The notes below the pieces were generated by a model. That model saw nothing but the letters and a program-made list of their open reading frames with translations, had not been told where the DNA came from and searched no databases. Below are positions 1 through 14,061 of a stretch of DNA of 64,000 nt, piece by piece (the stretch's first letter is position 1; each line of letters opens with the position of its first letter). Made by a program: the position numbers and the translations under genes. This DNA comes from Macrostomum hystrix (taxonomy: Eukaryota; Platyhelminthes; Macrostomidae). The DNA lies in the NCBI GenBank assembly GCA_950097015.1, contig CATNEN010000033.1, forward strand, positions 992,001-1,056,000, in the 5' to 3' direction.

Positions 1-1007
1 GCTGGCCAGGCCAGAGAAGAACACAAAGGAGGCCATCATGTGCCGGGCGCGGTCCCAGGGAGTCATCAACAATGCCAAGTACTCGCAGGTGGAGATTCGA
101 AACTCAGTCAGTAAGTCGATATTGGGTAGCCGAGCTCATCAGAGATGACAAGATGACAATATACAATTAAAGTACAATTTAATTGCTAGATTATTTCTAA
201 TATTCAATTACACTCGTACAGAAACACAAGTTTTTGTTTCGTAAAATGATGTCCTTGGACTGAGCAGTTGTACACAGCTTTTGGAAGCGCCGCGCATCGT
301 CTAGAGAGAGATTAGAGATTAACTATTTTAAAGTACATTAGTGTAGGAAAACTACAAGAAAACTTTAAAAGTACATAGGTACGGGAAAAGTACATTAATA
401 CTTTAAAAGTACATCGAGCCGTAAAAATTGCTGCGGGAAACTGCAAAGACCCAAAAATAGCTGTAATTTTTTACTAGTTTGAGTAATAACGCATGAAAAT
501 AATATTAGATCTGATATAGAATGAAATAGAATATTGGATGACAAAGTCTCATTGTCCTCAGGTTCAGTCGCGCACGACGCGGCCAGCATAGTCGAGCCGA
601 ATCCGGCAACGCCAGAAGCCGTCCGTTGCCTTGACGACGACTACGACGGCGGCGCCGGCAGCGGTGGAAATTCAACAGCGAGCCGGAATCTCAGCCGGCT
701 GGTTCGCCGGGAGAACTCGGACCCAGGCGGCGGTGCTGTGGGGCGGCGCAGGCTGACAGTTCAATCGTGCGACTGCCGAGTGCACCGCAATGTCACATTC
801 ACCGACGCCGGCACGTCAATGTCTGTACAGCTGCAGCAGTCGCCGCCGCCCTGGTCGTCGGTTCGGGACAGCATGGACGAAGAAGACGCATTCGGGCAAC
901 CCGGCGAAACGATCGCTGGTTCGCCTACGTCGTCCAAGTCGCCGAGATCGCCTCTTAGTAAGCAGCAGCAGCAGTGGGATCGAGCCCAGTTCACCACAAC
1001 AGTTTGA
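1..1007 (+). CDS. 3' end of a membrane receptor gene, possibly class C GPCR (mGluR-like) cytoplasmic tail
   Basis: Two exons are visible: 1-110 (read from base 2, gene continues to the left) and 562-1007, joined over an intron with a GTAAGT donor at 111 and a pyrimidine-rich CAG acceptor ending at 561. The junction keeps frame. Exon 1 begins LARPEKNTKEAI, which resembles the sequence just after TM7 in metabotropic glutamate receptors (LAKPE-N). The rest is a low-complexity, Ser/Pro/Gln-rich, basic-to-acidic tail without membrane segments, typical of a cytoplasmic tail. It ends in TTTV, which fits a class I PDZ ligand (S/T-x-V). Family assignment rests on a short match and could be wrong; the tail structure and the stop at 1005-1007 are solid. 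Confidence 0.5.
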
Positions 1008-1018
1008 CTGTGACTGAC

Positions 1019-1024
1019 AATAAA
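1019..1024 (+). terminator. Polyadenylation signal AATAAA
   Basis: A canonical AATAAA lies 12 bases after the stop codon of the receptor-tail gene, implying a very short 3' UTR. Confidence 0.6.
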
Positions 1025-1030
1025 ACCTGT

Positions 1031-1513
1031 CAAGAAGCTTGAGGATTAACTAAATTATCTAGGATTCCTTTAGCCGCATTGTCTGTTTAAATGTGACTGT
1101 CCGAAATTTATTGTTGTTGACCATAGCCATAGTTACATGCCTGTAAATCAGTGTTGATGTTACTAGACTGTTAGCAGTAGTAATGCACTAGTAAGTAGCA
1201 ATTACAAACAAGTCTGCATTTCTCCTATTATCAAAAACAGTCCTCGCACCAGGGAAACTACCTCGTTTAAAGTGGAATAGAACTGACCACCAACACTCAC
1301 GCACATGCGAGTGATAACAGAGCTTTAGGCCATTATAGCAACTATTTACATACGTCAAGCAAGCCATTACTAATTCATTGATCATTTTAATTGTAAAGCT
1401 TTCTAGCCGCCAAAGTTTCGCTTTGGAAAATGGGCCAAGTTAGGTGGGTAACTTGCTAACTGATAGTCGGCTACCTGATGAAAGTATTTGCTAAGGTGGT
1501 TATTTACGAGGCG
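1031..1513. other. Intergenic DNA, no gene seen
   Basis: AT-rich spacer between the receptor gene and the first tandem array. No ORF with recognisable similarity was seen on either strand. The last 80 bases contain degenerate precursors of the array unit (gctaactgat, gctacctgat). Confidence 0.5.
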
Positions 1514-2578
1514 TAGCTAGCTGATGGGGATACTTTGCTAACTGATGGGATACTTTGCTAGCTGATGGGGATACTTTGCTAGCTGATGGGGATACTTGAT
1601 GGGGATACTTTGCTAACTGATGGGGATACTTGATGGGGATACTTTGCTAACTGATGGGGATACTTTGCTAGCTGATGGGGATACTTGATGGGGATACTTT
1701 GCTAACTGATGGGATACTTTGCTAGCTGATGGGGATACTTTGCTAGCTGATGGGATACTTTGCTAGCTGATGGGGATACTTTGCTAACTGATGGGATACT
1801 TTGCTAGCTGATGGGATACTTTGCTAGCTGATGGGGATACTTGATGGGGATACTTTGCTAACTGATGGGGATACTTGATGGGGATACTTTGCTAACTGAT
1901 GGGGATACTTTGCTAGCTGATGGGGATACTTGATGGGGATACTTTGCTAACTGATGGGATACTTTGCTAGCTGATGGGGATACTTTGCTAGCTGATGGGA
2001 TACTTTGCTAGCTGATGGGGATACTTTGCTAGCTGATGGGGATACTTTGCTAGCTGATGGGATACTTTGCTAACTGATGGGGATACTTTGCTAGCTGATG
2101 GGGATACTTTGCTAGCTGATGTGGATACTTTGCTAGCTGATGGGATACTTTGCTAGCTGATGGGGATACTTTGCTAGCTGATGGGGATACTTAATGGGGA
2201 TATTTTGCTAGCTGATGGGGATACTTTGCTAGCTGATGGGATACTTTGCTAGCTGATGGGGATACTTGATGGGGATACTTTGCTAGCTGATGGGGATACT
2301 TTGCTAGCTGATGGGATACTTTGCTAGCTGATGGGGATACTTTACTAGCTGATGGGGATACTTTGCTAGCTGATGGGATACTTTGCTAACTGATGGGATA
2401 CTTGATGGGGATACTTTGCTAGCTGATGGGGATACTTTGCTAGCTGATGGGATACTTTGCTAGCTGATGGGGATACTTTACTAGCTGATGGGGATACTTT
2501 GCTAGCTGATGGGGATACTTGATGGGGATACTTGATGGGGATACTTTGCTAGCTGATGGGGATACTTTGCTAAGCTGA
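1514..2578. repeat. Tandem array, 21-bp unit (tgatggggatactttgctagc core)
   Basis: About 1.06 kb of head-to-tail units of the form TGATGGGGATACTTTGCTAG followed by C. Variants are a 20-bp form with GGG instead of GGGG, an AACTG in place of AGCTG, and short units that skip the TTTGCTAGC part. Full and short forms recur in the same order, so blocks have been duplicated. It lies between the convergent 3' ends of the receptor gene and TAF6. Confidence 0.95.
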
Positions 2579-3210
2579 ATTGGAGATTATTTGTGAAAAG
2601 TATAATATATTTCTTCCCTTTCCATTGGAAGTGTTAAAGGCGAAGACAATAGGATGGGATGATTAGTGCACGAGGCTTGTATTGTTAAGCCATATTACAG
2701 CGCACCTGTTAAACAAACAGTCTGCCAACAGATGCTCACAGATGTATGTTAGTTACAAAAAAACGATTAACAAATAGTTCACAAGGTAGCAAAAACAGCA
2801 GCAGCAGCAGCAGCTAAAGGCGAATGTGTTTTTATCAAACTAATTTAAGTGGCACACGGAAAACGGAACTGTGTCAAAGTGAACACAACAGAAATGCTGC
2901 AAGCGGACATTATGTATTATTTATATAGATATACTGAATACACAATCAGTTGTAGCCGCCATCAGGAAATTCTAGAGCGCAAGGCAATTAAATAAGAATA
3001 ATGCTAACAGGTTGGCTACAGGTAGGCAAAAGTATCTACAGAAATATTAAATAAATGAGAGTGAGCAATAACTTAATTATACGATTCGCGAGCCAGAAAA
3101 ATTCGTTAACAATTATGTAGTAAGCAATCTGCTAAATACTCGTACATTACGAATCTACTCTTAATTTCTCCCTAAATAAGTAGATTAACGACTTCGCTCC
3201 CTATCCATCC
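2579..3210. other. Intergenic DNA with a short CAG run, no gene seen
   Basis: AT-rich spacer. The only feature noticed is a run of CAG triplets near 2796-2815. No supported coding region. Confidence 0.5.
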
Positions 3211-3556
3211 ATTAGCAATCCATTTCCCAATATTCAAGGGATAGATTAGCAATTCATTTCCCAATATTCATGGGATAGATTGGCAATCCATTTCCCAATA
3301 TTCATGGGATAGATTGGCAATCCATTTCCCAATATTCATGGGATAGATTAGCAATCCATTTCCCAATATTCATGGGATAGATTAGCAATTAATTTCCCAA
3401 TATTCATGGGATAGATTAGCAATTCATTTCCCAATATTCAAGGGAAAGATTAGCAATTCATTTCCCAATATTCATGGGATAGATTAGCAATTCATTTCCC
3501 AATATTCAAGGGATAGATTAGCAATCCATTTCCCAATATTCAAGGGATAGATTAGA
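3211..3556. repeat. Tandem array, 34-bp unit
   Basis: About ten copies of a 34-bp unit built on CAATTCATTTCCCAATATTC followed by ATGGGATAGATTAG. Copies differ mainly at one or two positions (aagg/atgg, ttag/ttgg). It ends about 100 bp beyond the TAF6 stop codon, so it may lie in or next to the TAF6 3' UTR. Confidence 0.93.
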
Positions 3557-3654
3557 TTGGCCTTCAAACAAATAGACTGAGTCAGTTAGAGTCATAGCTG
3601 TCAGAGTTATCAAGTGTTAGGCAATCTAGAACGAAGAGTAGGCAATATCGGAGT

Positions 3655-6104
3655 TCAGTGATGCTGCATTGAACCAGCGGCTGCAGCAGCAGCAGCAGCA
3701 GCAGCGGCGGCGGCGGATCCTCTGGCCTTGGCGTGCAGCGCCTGCACAGCGGAGTAGAGCTCGCCGCCCAGCGAGCCGTAGTCGCGCAGATATTCGTCCA
3801 GGGAGTCGCGCTGGCTTCGCAGACTGCGCAAAAGCGGCGGCAGCTGATCCAGCAGCTTACGGCGAATGTTGGCGGCGCTGACGCTGTCCTGACGGCCGTG
3901 GGCGGAGTCGAGGCGCTGGCTGAGGCGAGACACAGCCGGCAGCAGCAGGTTCGCGGCGGCGTCCTGGCCGAGCTCCAGCGTGCAGACAATGCAGCCGTAT
4001 AAGGAGGCCAGGTGTGGCCTGGGTCGGTGGGTCAGGTGCGGCATCGCGATTTAATTAATTGGTGCGCCAACCGATGGACCGATAGTCAGGGGGCGCGTAA
4101 GGTCAGAATGAAGGCAGCGGGATGTCAGGAAAATTATAGATTGCGTCAGAGAAAGTAATGCGGTGTCAGGACAGGCAATGGGGTGTCAAGGAAGGCGGTG
4201 GAATGTCAGGGAAGGCAGTAGGATGTCAGGGAAGGCAGTAGGATGTCAGGGAAGGCAGTAGGATGTCAGGGAAGGCAGTAGGATGTCAAGGAAGGCAGTA
4301 GGATGTCAGGGAAGGCAGTAGGATGTCAGGGCACGCAGTAGGATATCGATGGGAGTCGGGATGTTATAGACAGTAAAGGGGTTTTGGCAGTGTCACCTGG
4401 GTCGGGCCATATAATCCACCAGCAGGCGGCAGACTCTGGCGTACAACTGGTTGCTAGGGGAGGCGTACTTCGAGCAGACCGCGCCGAGCTGCTTGGCGGA
4501 GAAGTCTCTGAGAGCCCAGTGATTGTCAGTTTCCGGCCGCTGGCAAAGCTGTTTGCCCAGCACACAGGTGAGGATGCTGGGCAGGATGAGATGAAGGTAT
4601 CGCTCCAGCTGCAGGTGGGGATTCTGCAGCAAGAACTGCAGGATGCGCATGAGGTAGATGAGCAGTGCCAGGTTATTAGTGAGTGAGTTGACACGAACAC
4701 CCTCGGCCACGAATACAATGAGTCTGGGCAGAATCTGCTGCAGGCCGCTGTCAGTTGCCAGACTCTGCAGGGCTTCGGTCCGGCGATCCTCCTGACAGAA
4801 AAGTTTAACGAGTTAGTAAAACTTTCTGTTCGAATAATCAGGTAGATTTTTCAGTCCTTATGAAAGGTTAAATATTTTAAAGAATCTTTAAAATCAGTAG
4901 GATAGGGCTTCGGATGTTTGACAGAGAGGACGGTGGTTCGAATCTCAGGCCAAGGAAAACGCGTCCTTGAGCAAGACAGTTAACTCCCCATAGTTTCAGT
5001 TTACCCACCTACGCAATGGGTACCGGAATCAGCTAAAGTAGAAAGTAGTGCAAGAGTGGACAGGGATCACGAATAAATGGGGAATTTCCCAGCAGCGACT
5101 CACCTGGCTGCCGACGCAGGCCTCGGAGATCTCCCTGAAGAACATCTGCTGCTCGCGGCTCAACTCGTGGCAGACAACGTCCCGCAGACGCGCCACCTCC
5201 GGCTGGCGGATTCCCCCGGCGGCTGCAGCAACGACAGCGGAGGCGGCGCGCCCGCCGCTCTGCCTGCTGCCGAGCACCGTCAGCTCCCAGAGCGATCTGG
5301 GACGCATCGGGCCGGCTGCGGCCGATGTTGAAGCCGCCGTAGCTGCCGATCCACCGGGCAGGTCGCTGACAACTGCGCCAGCCGCTGCTGAAGCGACGGC
5401 GCTGCCTGAACCAGCCGGCGCGGCGGAGCCGGTGGACGCTGCCGGTCTTGGCGGCGGATTTTCGGCTATAGCGGGCTGGCAGCCGTCGATGCAGAGCCAG
5501 TGGGCTTTGAGGCAGGCGCCGACTGGCAGCCGCGGCAACGGCTGGGAGGCCAGCTCAGTGAGGTCCACCTCCTCCGACTCCTGAAAGTACAGCTTCTTGC
5601 CTCCTGGAGCCTGACGATAGGAGATAGAAGAGGCAGTATATAAGTCTCAGTGGGAATGATTGAATGAGGATTTATAAGTTGTCAGAATGAAGAAAGGGGA
5701 TCAGGGAGCATCGGGAATGAACAATGGGGATCTTTAACCATGTGGGAATGAAGAATGGGAATCTGGGAGCTGTGGGTATGAAGAATGGGGATCAGAGGCT
5801 CACCTGGACGCTCTGCATCGGCAGCGCAGCCACGTACTCGCAGGCGTAAGCAGGCTCAATCCGGCGCTGTCGCAGCACCGCCGCCAGGTCGTTGGCTCGC
5901 AACCGGCGCCGCTTGCCATGCCTTGTAAACTTTAGGCCCTGCTGGACCAGAGGTGCGTAGCCTGAAGTCCGCCTGATCGGCCAGCAGCTGGCAGGCCTCC
6001 TCGGATAAGCCGGCGATGCCGCACATCTCGGCCAAGCAGCGCATCGACTGGGCCGTCACGCAACTGCGCCCCCCCTGCTGCTGTTGCTGCTCAGTGCTGG
6101 CCAT
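3655..6104 (-). CDS. TAF6: TAF6, TFIID subunit 6 (four exons, one apparent frameshift)
   Basis: Minus-strand exons 6104-5804, 5610-5104, 4791-4397 and 4018-3655 encode about 522 residues, close to the usual TAF6 length. The N-terminus carries the histone-fold helix (MRCLAEMCGIAGLSEEACQL) that pairs with TAF9. Next comes the TAF6 linker (VDLTELASQPLPRLP, LKAHWLCIDGCQPA), then the C-terminal HEAT domain (NNLALLIYLM, TDNHWALRDFSAK). The protein ends in a poly-Ala run encoded by GCN triplets. TAF6 is a core subunit of TFIID and binds promoter DNA in the preinitiation complex. All introns have GT..AG borders and matching phases, but exon 1 is 301 nt: one extra base near 5951 shifts frame inside the histone fold, after FRLRT. 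Exons 2-4 are open, which favours a sequencing indel over a pseudogene. Confidence 0.93.
4104..4349. repeat. Tandem array, 20-bp unit, in TAF6 intron 3
   Basis: About a dozen copies of GGATGTCAGGGAAGGCAGTA. The left copies are more divergent and the central ones nearly identical. It fills most of the 378-bp intron between exons 3 and 4. Confidence 0.92.
4895..5050 (+). mobile_element. SINE-like element in TAF6 intron 2
   Basis: Contains a tRNA-type B box (GGTTCGAATC at 4935-4944), then CCTTGAGCAAGACAGTTAAC (4964-4983), then a tail with TTTACCCACC and ATGGGTACCGG. The same three-part order occurs in the element at 29560-29690, which shows it is a dispersed family. The CTTGAGCAAG..TTAAC motif is typical of tRNA-derived metazoan SINEs. 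Ends are approximate and no clear target duplication was found. Confidence 0.6.
5640..5795. repeat. Short degenerate repeat in TAF6 intron 1
   Basis: About five imperfect copies of a GGGAATGAAGAATGGGGATC-like unit fill intron 1. Confidence 0.6.
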
Positions 6105-6385
6105 CCGTGCTGCTGCTTGCCTGCGTTACTTCTCTCTATTGGGTGACGGACAGTAATAGCGCTTTCCTCTGATTGGCTGCGGGGAGAGAACGAAAATGAA
6201 GCCGTTTTTATCTCTCTAACTGGCATTTTTAAAGGGCACCCATTTTCTAGCTATGCAATCGATAATCTATGTTTCTCTACACTAGAGATTTGAGAATTAT
6301 TCTGATAGTCTAATAAGAGTGGACAAAGCTTCAAATATTTTAAAATCACTATTCAGGATTCCCTGTGCATCAATTGGACAGACAT

Positions 6386-6665
6386 TCGATCGATAATTTA
6401 TTATCAGCTCACTCACTGGGATTCCCCGATTTTATATCGATTATCTATTTTTAGCTCACATACTGGGATTCCCTGATTTTATAGATAAGCGATCGGTTAT
6501 CTATTTATAACTCACTCACTTGGGATTCCCGGATTTTATATCGATTATCTATTTATAACTCACTCACTGGGATTCCCCGATTTTATATCGATTATAAATT
6601 TTTAGCTCCCTCACTGGGATTAACCGATTTGATAGATAAGCGATCGACAATATATTTTTAGCTTT
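6386..6665. repeat. Degenerate repeats of about 50 bp upstream of TAF6
   Basis: Five to six imperfect copies carrying CTCACTCACTGGGATTCCC followed by GATTTTATATCGATTATC. Some copies have an insertion (GATAAGCGATCG). Located 280-560 bp upstream of the TAF6 start. Confidence 0.75.
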
Positions 6666-7199
6666 ATCACAATGAGACAAGTTTTAATCTAAATTTGCAG
6701 TTGTATTGTAGTGCATTTTTAAGCGAAAAAACTAACGACTTGTGTGGCTTGAAAACATTAGTTTCGTGATAAAATGCAGGTATATTTCTGGAAATCGTGG
6801 ATAAGTATAAACATAGTATATACAAAGCTACCAATATTTCAAATGGCTTGTACAAAAATTCACAATTTTCAGGCCTTCATCTGTATTGTCTGAAAGGCAG
6901 GTTCAAAACGCTCTCAGATTGGTTTAGTCGATACCACTGAAATTGGAATGGGGAATAGTAAAACATATGGTTTGTTTTTCGAAGCCCTTTTACATTTATC
7001 TTCTGTCAGATGTTAAGCTTACTAAGAGACTGGGTCGCTCAGAATGGTAAATAGAATAAAATCATGCCTGAAATCAGACAGTACGAATACAATAGCATCA
7101 TAGCGAACGTGTTTAGCTCTATGAAATCCTTCTGCTACAAGTACTACTTACTTCTCGCACAGTAGTTCAGCTGACCTGGCAACCAGCTCCAGCAGCCAA
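6666..7199. other. Intergenic DNA, no gene seen
   Basis: AT-rich spacer between the TAF6 upstream repeats and the ANKRD49-like 3' end. No supported gene on either strand. Confidence 0.5.
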
Positions 7200-8237
7200 T
7201 CAGTTTAGCCGCCTAGTCTCCGGCTCCAGAAAGGCCAGGAGGTGAGCGTAGGGCGTGCACCGCTTGGCAACCATCAGGGCGGTCTCGCCGGACGAATTGA
7301 CAGCGTCGGGGTCCAGACGAGGATGAATTAGGAGCAGTTGGGCGGTGGCCGGGTCGCGATTCTCCCCAACGCACAGGTGCAAAGGCGTCTGGCCGCTCTC
7401 AGTGACAGAGTTCGGATTGGCGCCGGCTCTGAGTAGCAGCGCCACTACAGCCGTCTGGTTCCAGAAGGCGGCGCTGTGCAGAGCAGTCCAGCCGTGATTG
7501 CTGGCTGCGGACACGTCGGCGCCCTGCATGAGCAGGTACTGGGGTGGGATGAAGGACTCGTGAATGACTGGCTCAGATTGGTTCAATTATTAGAGTAGAA
7601 TTAGACTGAGGGGTAGAATCAGACTGAGGGGTAGAATCAGACTGAGGGGTAGAATCAGACTGAGGGGTAGAATCAGACTGAGGGGTAGAATCAGACTGAG
7701 GGGTAGAATCAGACTGAGGGGTAGAATCAGACTGAGGGGTAGAATCAGACTGAGGGGTAGAATCAGACTGAGGGGTAGAATCAGACTGAGGGGTAGAATC
7801 AGACTGAGGGGTAGAATCAGACTGAGGGGTAGAATCAGACTGAGGGGTAGAATCAGACTGAGAGACGATAAGGGACGGGGCAAACTAAAAGACACCAGGT
7901 GATAGGGCCTCACCCGACACACGTCGACGTGTCCGTTGTAGGCGGCTCGGTGCAGGGCCCGATAGCCGTCGCCGTCTGCGGCAGCCAGCAGAGTCGACGG
8001 CGCCTGTCCTCCAGAGCCGGTGCCCGAAGCCGGAGGAACCAGTCGGGTGACCTCGTCGAGTCGGCCGTGCTCGGCGGCGGAGATCAGCTGCTTTGCCGGG
8101 TCGGCAGCGATCTCGTCCTCGGTCCAGCCTTCAACGCCTTCGGCGTCGTCCTCCCAGCGGCTCACAAACATGCCCGGAGCGGCGGCCTTTGCGGCGGCCA
8201 CGGCTGCGGCCAGTTCCCTGTCCGCGTCATTGTCCAT
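7200..8237 (-). CDS. ANKRD49: ANKRD49-like ankyrin repeat protein (two exons)
   Basis: Exons 8237-7914 and 7538-7200 join in phase 0 to give 220 residues. The order matches ANKRD49: an acidic N-terminus, then AAEHGRLDEVTRL, then ankyrin repeats with the usual TPLH-type turns (RALHRAAYNGHVDV, GWTALHSAAFWN, GQTPLHLCVGENRD, GETALMVAKR). The repeat interrupted by the intron reads GHVDVCR / YLLMQGADV, which confirms the splice. Vertebrate ANKRD49 has roles in spermatogenesis and cell signalling; nothing here shows a specific function. I chose the ATG at 8237, because a CAG acceptor (8249-8251) lies 11 bases upstream; an in-frame ATG at 8288 lies beyond that acceptor, just before the repeat array. 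Confidence 0.85.
7594..7863. repeat. Tandem array, 18-bp unit, in ANKRD49-like intron
   Basis: About fifteen nearly perfect copies of GACTGAGGGGTAGAATCA fill the single intron of the gene. The unit is a multiple of three and stop-free on the minus strand, so exon 1 reads through into it (a LSLILP repeat), but the exon 1 donor GTGAGG at 7913-7908 excludes it from the mRNA. Confidence 0.95.
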
Positions 8238-8290
8238 CAGGCTGGAATCTGCTGTTGAGGGCTGAATTATAGCAGAGCTATTCCACATCT

Positions 8291-9174
8291 GCTAGACCTT
8301 CAAAGCTGAGCTATTCCCTGTCATCTAGACCTTCAGAGCTGAGCTATTCCCTGTCATCTAGACCTTCAGAGCTGAGCTATTCCCTGTCCTCTAGACCTTC
8401 AGTGCGGAGCTATCCACTGTCCTCTAGACCTTCAGTGCTGAGCTATCACCTGTCATCTAGACCTTCAGTGCTGAGCTATCCCCTGTCCTCTAGACCTTCA
8501 GAGCTGAGCTATTCCCTGTCATCTAGACCTTCAGAGCTGAGCTATTCCCTGTCATCTAGACCTTCAGAGCTGAGCTATTCCCTGTCCTCTAGACCTTCAG
8601 AGCTGAGCTATTCCCTGTCATCTAGACCTTCAGAGCTGAGCTATTCCCTGTCCTCTAGACCTTCAGAGCTGAGCTATTCCCTGTGATCTAGACCTTCAGA
8701 GCTGAGCTATTCCCTGTCCTCTAGACCTTCAGAGCTGAGCTATTCCCTGTCATCTAGACCTTCAGTGCTGAGCTATCACCTGTCATCTAGACCTTCAGTG
8801 CTGAGCTATCCCCTGTCCTCTAGACCTTCAGAGCTGAGCTATTCCCTGTCATCTAGACCTTCAGAGCTGAGCTATTCCCTGTCATCTAGACCTTCAGAGC
8901 TGAGCTATTCCCTGTCCTCTAGACCTTCAGAGCTGAGCTATTCCCTGTCATCTAGACCTTCAGAGCTGAGCTATTCCCTGTCATCTAGACCTTCAGTGCT
9001 GAGCTATCCCCTGTCATCTAGACCTTCAGTGCTGAGCTATTCCCTGTCATCTAGACCTTCAGTGATGAGCTATTCCCTGTCATCTAGACCTTCAGTGCTG
9101 AGCTATTCCCTGTCATCTAGACCTTCAGTGATGAGCTATTCCCTGTCATCTAGACCTTCAGTGCTGAGCTATTT
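8291..9174. repeat. Tandem array, 33-bp unit, abutting the ANKRD49-like 5' end
   Basis: About 27 copies of a 33-bp unit (CTATTCCCTGTCATCTAGAC followed by CTTCAGAGCTGAG). Variation is limited to a few sites (tcatc/tcctc, agag/agtg, attcc/atccc) and these variants recur in blocks. Because 33 is a multiple of three, the + strand gives open frames of an 11-residue repeat; I regard these as non-coding. The array begins 53 bp upstream of the ANKRD49-like ATG. Confidence 0.95.
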
Positions 9175-9573
9175 ATCTCGGTACAGCTGTTTGTTGTTTT
9201 CGACTTAAAAAGAAATTATAATAATAAACAAAGGCAAGCGAAATCTGCAACACGCACTTCACGAAAAAGGTGTTGCACACCCATATGAGACATTTAAATT
9301 GAACCAGAGGCACCTGATTGACATCTAGAGACCGAGAGCAAATGGTAAAAACACCTATTTTATATTTGAAATACCTAAACTAAAGTATTAAAAGTATACA
9401 TTTTACAGTTTCGGCTTATAACTAATATACCGTTCAGTCTGAAAGCTAGTAGAAATATACTAAGGTGTTTTAGTTTTTATTTCTAAATTAAGGTAGATAT
9501 ATAGTTACAAAACGTAGTTTCAACTAGGAAGCCTACACAATTCCCAGATATGCTGAGAACAATGGACTTAAGC
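9175..9573. other. Intergenic DNA / probable NDUFAB1 3' UTR
   Basis: AT-rich sequence between the 33-bp array and the NDUFAB1 stop codon. No other gene seen. Confidence 0.5.
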
Positions 9574-12204
<2,631 letters not shown>

Positions 12205-14061
12205 GATAAACGTTGCTCGATAAATGAATGCAGAAATTCTAGGGGCTAGTGATATGACATTCATGTTTTAAGAATTGGCTCTAAGGTAGTTTGTTAACGA
12301 TTTTCAGAACTATTATTTAAAGTCCACAGTTTATTAAAATGGAAAATTAACTAGCGTTCGCATCTACTTCACAAACTTAGCGAATAGCGTATAACATGCA
12401 TGCACTGCACGAAAAAGCGAATGAGCATTTTTTACATTTTAAATCGGAACGGTATGAAAAACCTACTAAAACAAAACATAATCAGACAATGTGTTTTCAA
12501 AAAAGCTTGTACCTTTGAGTATTTTTTATTGCTACCAAAGCAAACAAAAAACAAAAGAGACAGTAGCTTATCAGCATTTTTTAAAGATACCTCGTGCAGA
12601 AGCGTATTTTCTTCTGAACAGTACAATTTGTCTTCTCTAACATCTCTTCTCTTAAAGGGAATGGTGTTTGATTTTACAGCTTTAGACTTCCAAAAGCTTG
12701 ATTTTTTCTAATGAGCAAAATTTCTTTCATTACTAATTTACTATTATCTATAGTTGGAATCAAGGCCCACAATTTGTCTTCTCTAACATAGTTTCTTAAA
12801 AGGAATGGTGATTTATTTTACAGTTTTAGACTTCCGAAAGCTTGATTTTTTCTAATGAGCGAAATTTCTTTCATTACTAATTTACTATTATCTATATTTG
12901 GACCACAGTATACTACAGTGGTCCTTGGCTGGAATTCTAAGTATATTTTGATATACTACTATTTTAGAGCCGTTTTTTATTGTAAAATTGGAATAGGCAC
13001 CTAAATCCCGAAAGAGACGTAAACTTCAATGCAAAATTATGTCTTTATGTCCTAAAAATGGTAAAGTTTAAGATAGAAACACATTTCATACAACTAGGAG
13101 TAGCAGTTTTAAAGGCATATTGTTCTTTTGTGTATTCATGAACTGATTTTAGATTTTGGGTAAAGGAAGATATATTTTTAACAGTAAAACTTAGTACATT
13201 TTAATCGAAAATTGTATAATATTCAGTTCAGCTGAATATACAAAGCAATTAATGAAACAATTAACAGCATGCAAGATTCCAAATAGGCGAAAAAAACAAT
13301 AGGCCGAATTTGATCAAAATCGCACATTAGAGTAATACGGTAATATTAAATCAAAAGTGCAAAAGTACTCTGAGTGGAAAGTAAGTACACAATACAAATT
13401 ACTGTTGCATGAATAAGATTTACGAGGAAATATAGTGCAGGAATAGCGAAGCAAAAAACGAGCACAGAATAAACTTGAGACAATACCGCTGGCTTGCAAA
13501 AATAAATTCTCTGTGTTCTCGTGCAGTCAGGAGATGCGGCCGCACAGTCTGCTTTAAGAATTTACACACTACTTGGCAATGAGCCTAGACATGTGTTCAC
13601 TGTTGACGAAAATCAATTGTCGATAGATGTTTCGTACGCTTCAGTTAAGTTAAAATAAGCGAGGAAGAATTGCATCCTGGATGTAGCAATGGCCAGAAGG
13701 CTGCAATGCTTAAGGGACACTAGCCGGGAAACCAGACCCTTCAAAACAGAAGTGAATTCGCTTTAAACAACCATTTTGGTGCTTAGATGTGAGAGAAGGG
13801 AGTCAAAAGGGATGTATATTCGAGTTGAATGGTTGAATAGATTGTTAGATGATAGCAATCTAAAATAGGAAATGAAGACACCAAAGTTCAGTGTCTTAAA
13901 ACCTTTAGACCCTAAACAAAAAGTACATTCACAAAAGGCTGAATCGACCATTCACAACAGCAAAAATAATTGATTCGCGAGTAAATACAAAAAACACATT
14001 CAGAAAAACATTTAATTAAAAAATCAGATCAGTTCTCTAGCTAAGAACCTAGGTCGTAGGT
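12205..14061. other. Intergenic DNA between NDUFAB1 and APH1, no gene seen
   Basis: AT-rich. A + strand open frame of 103 codons at 12400-12711 has AT-driven composition and no recognisable domain; I do not regard it as a gene. A 146-bp tandem duplication is listed separately. Confidence 0.5.
12623..12905. repeat. Two-copy tandem duplication, period 146 bp
   Basis: ACAATTTGTCTTCTCTAACA starts both copies (12623 and 12769). They share AGCTTGATTTTTTCTAATGA and CATTACTAATTTACTATTAT with a handful of substitutions and small indels. Confidence 0.85.

Noticed and set aside
8402-9208. Plus-strand ORFs of an 11-residue repeat
   Set aside because: Generated by the 33-bp array; an internal stop near 8684 and no start context or domain.
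12400-12711. 103-codon plus-strand ORF
   Set aside because: AT-driven composition, overlaps a tandem duplication, no domain or splice context.
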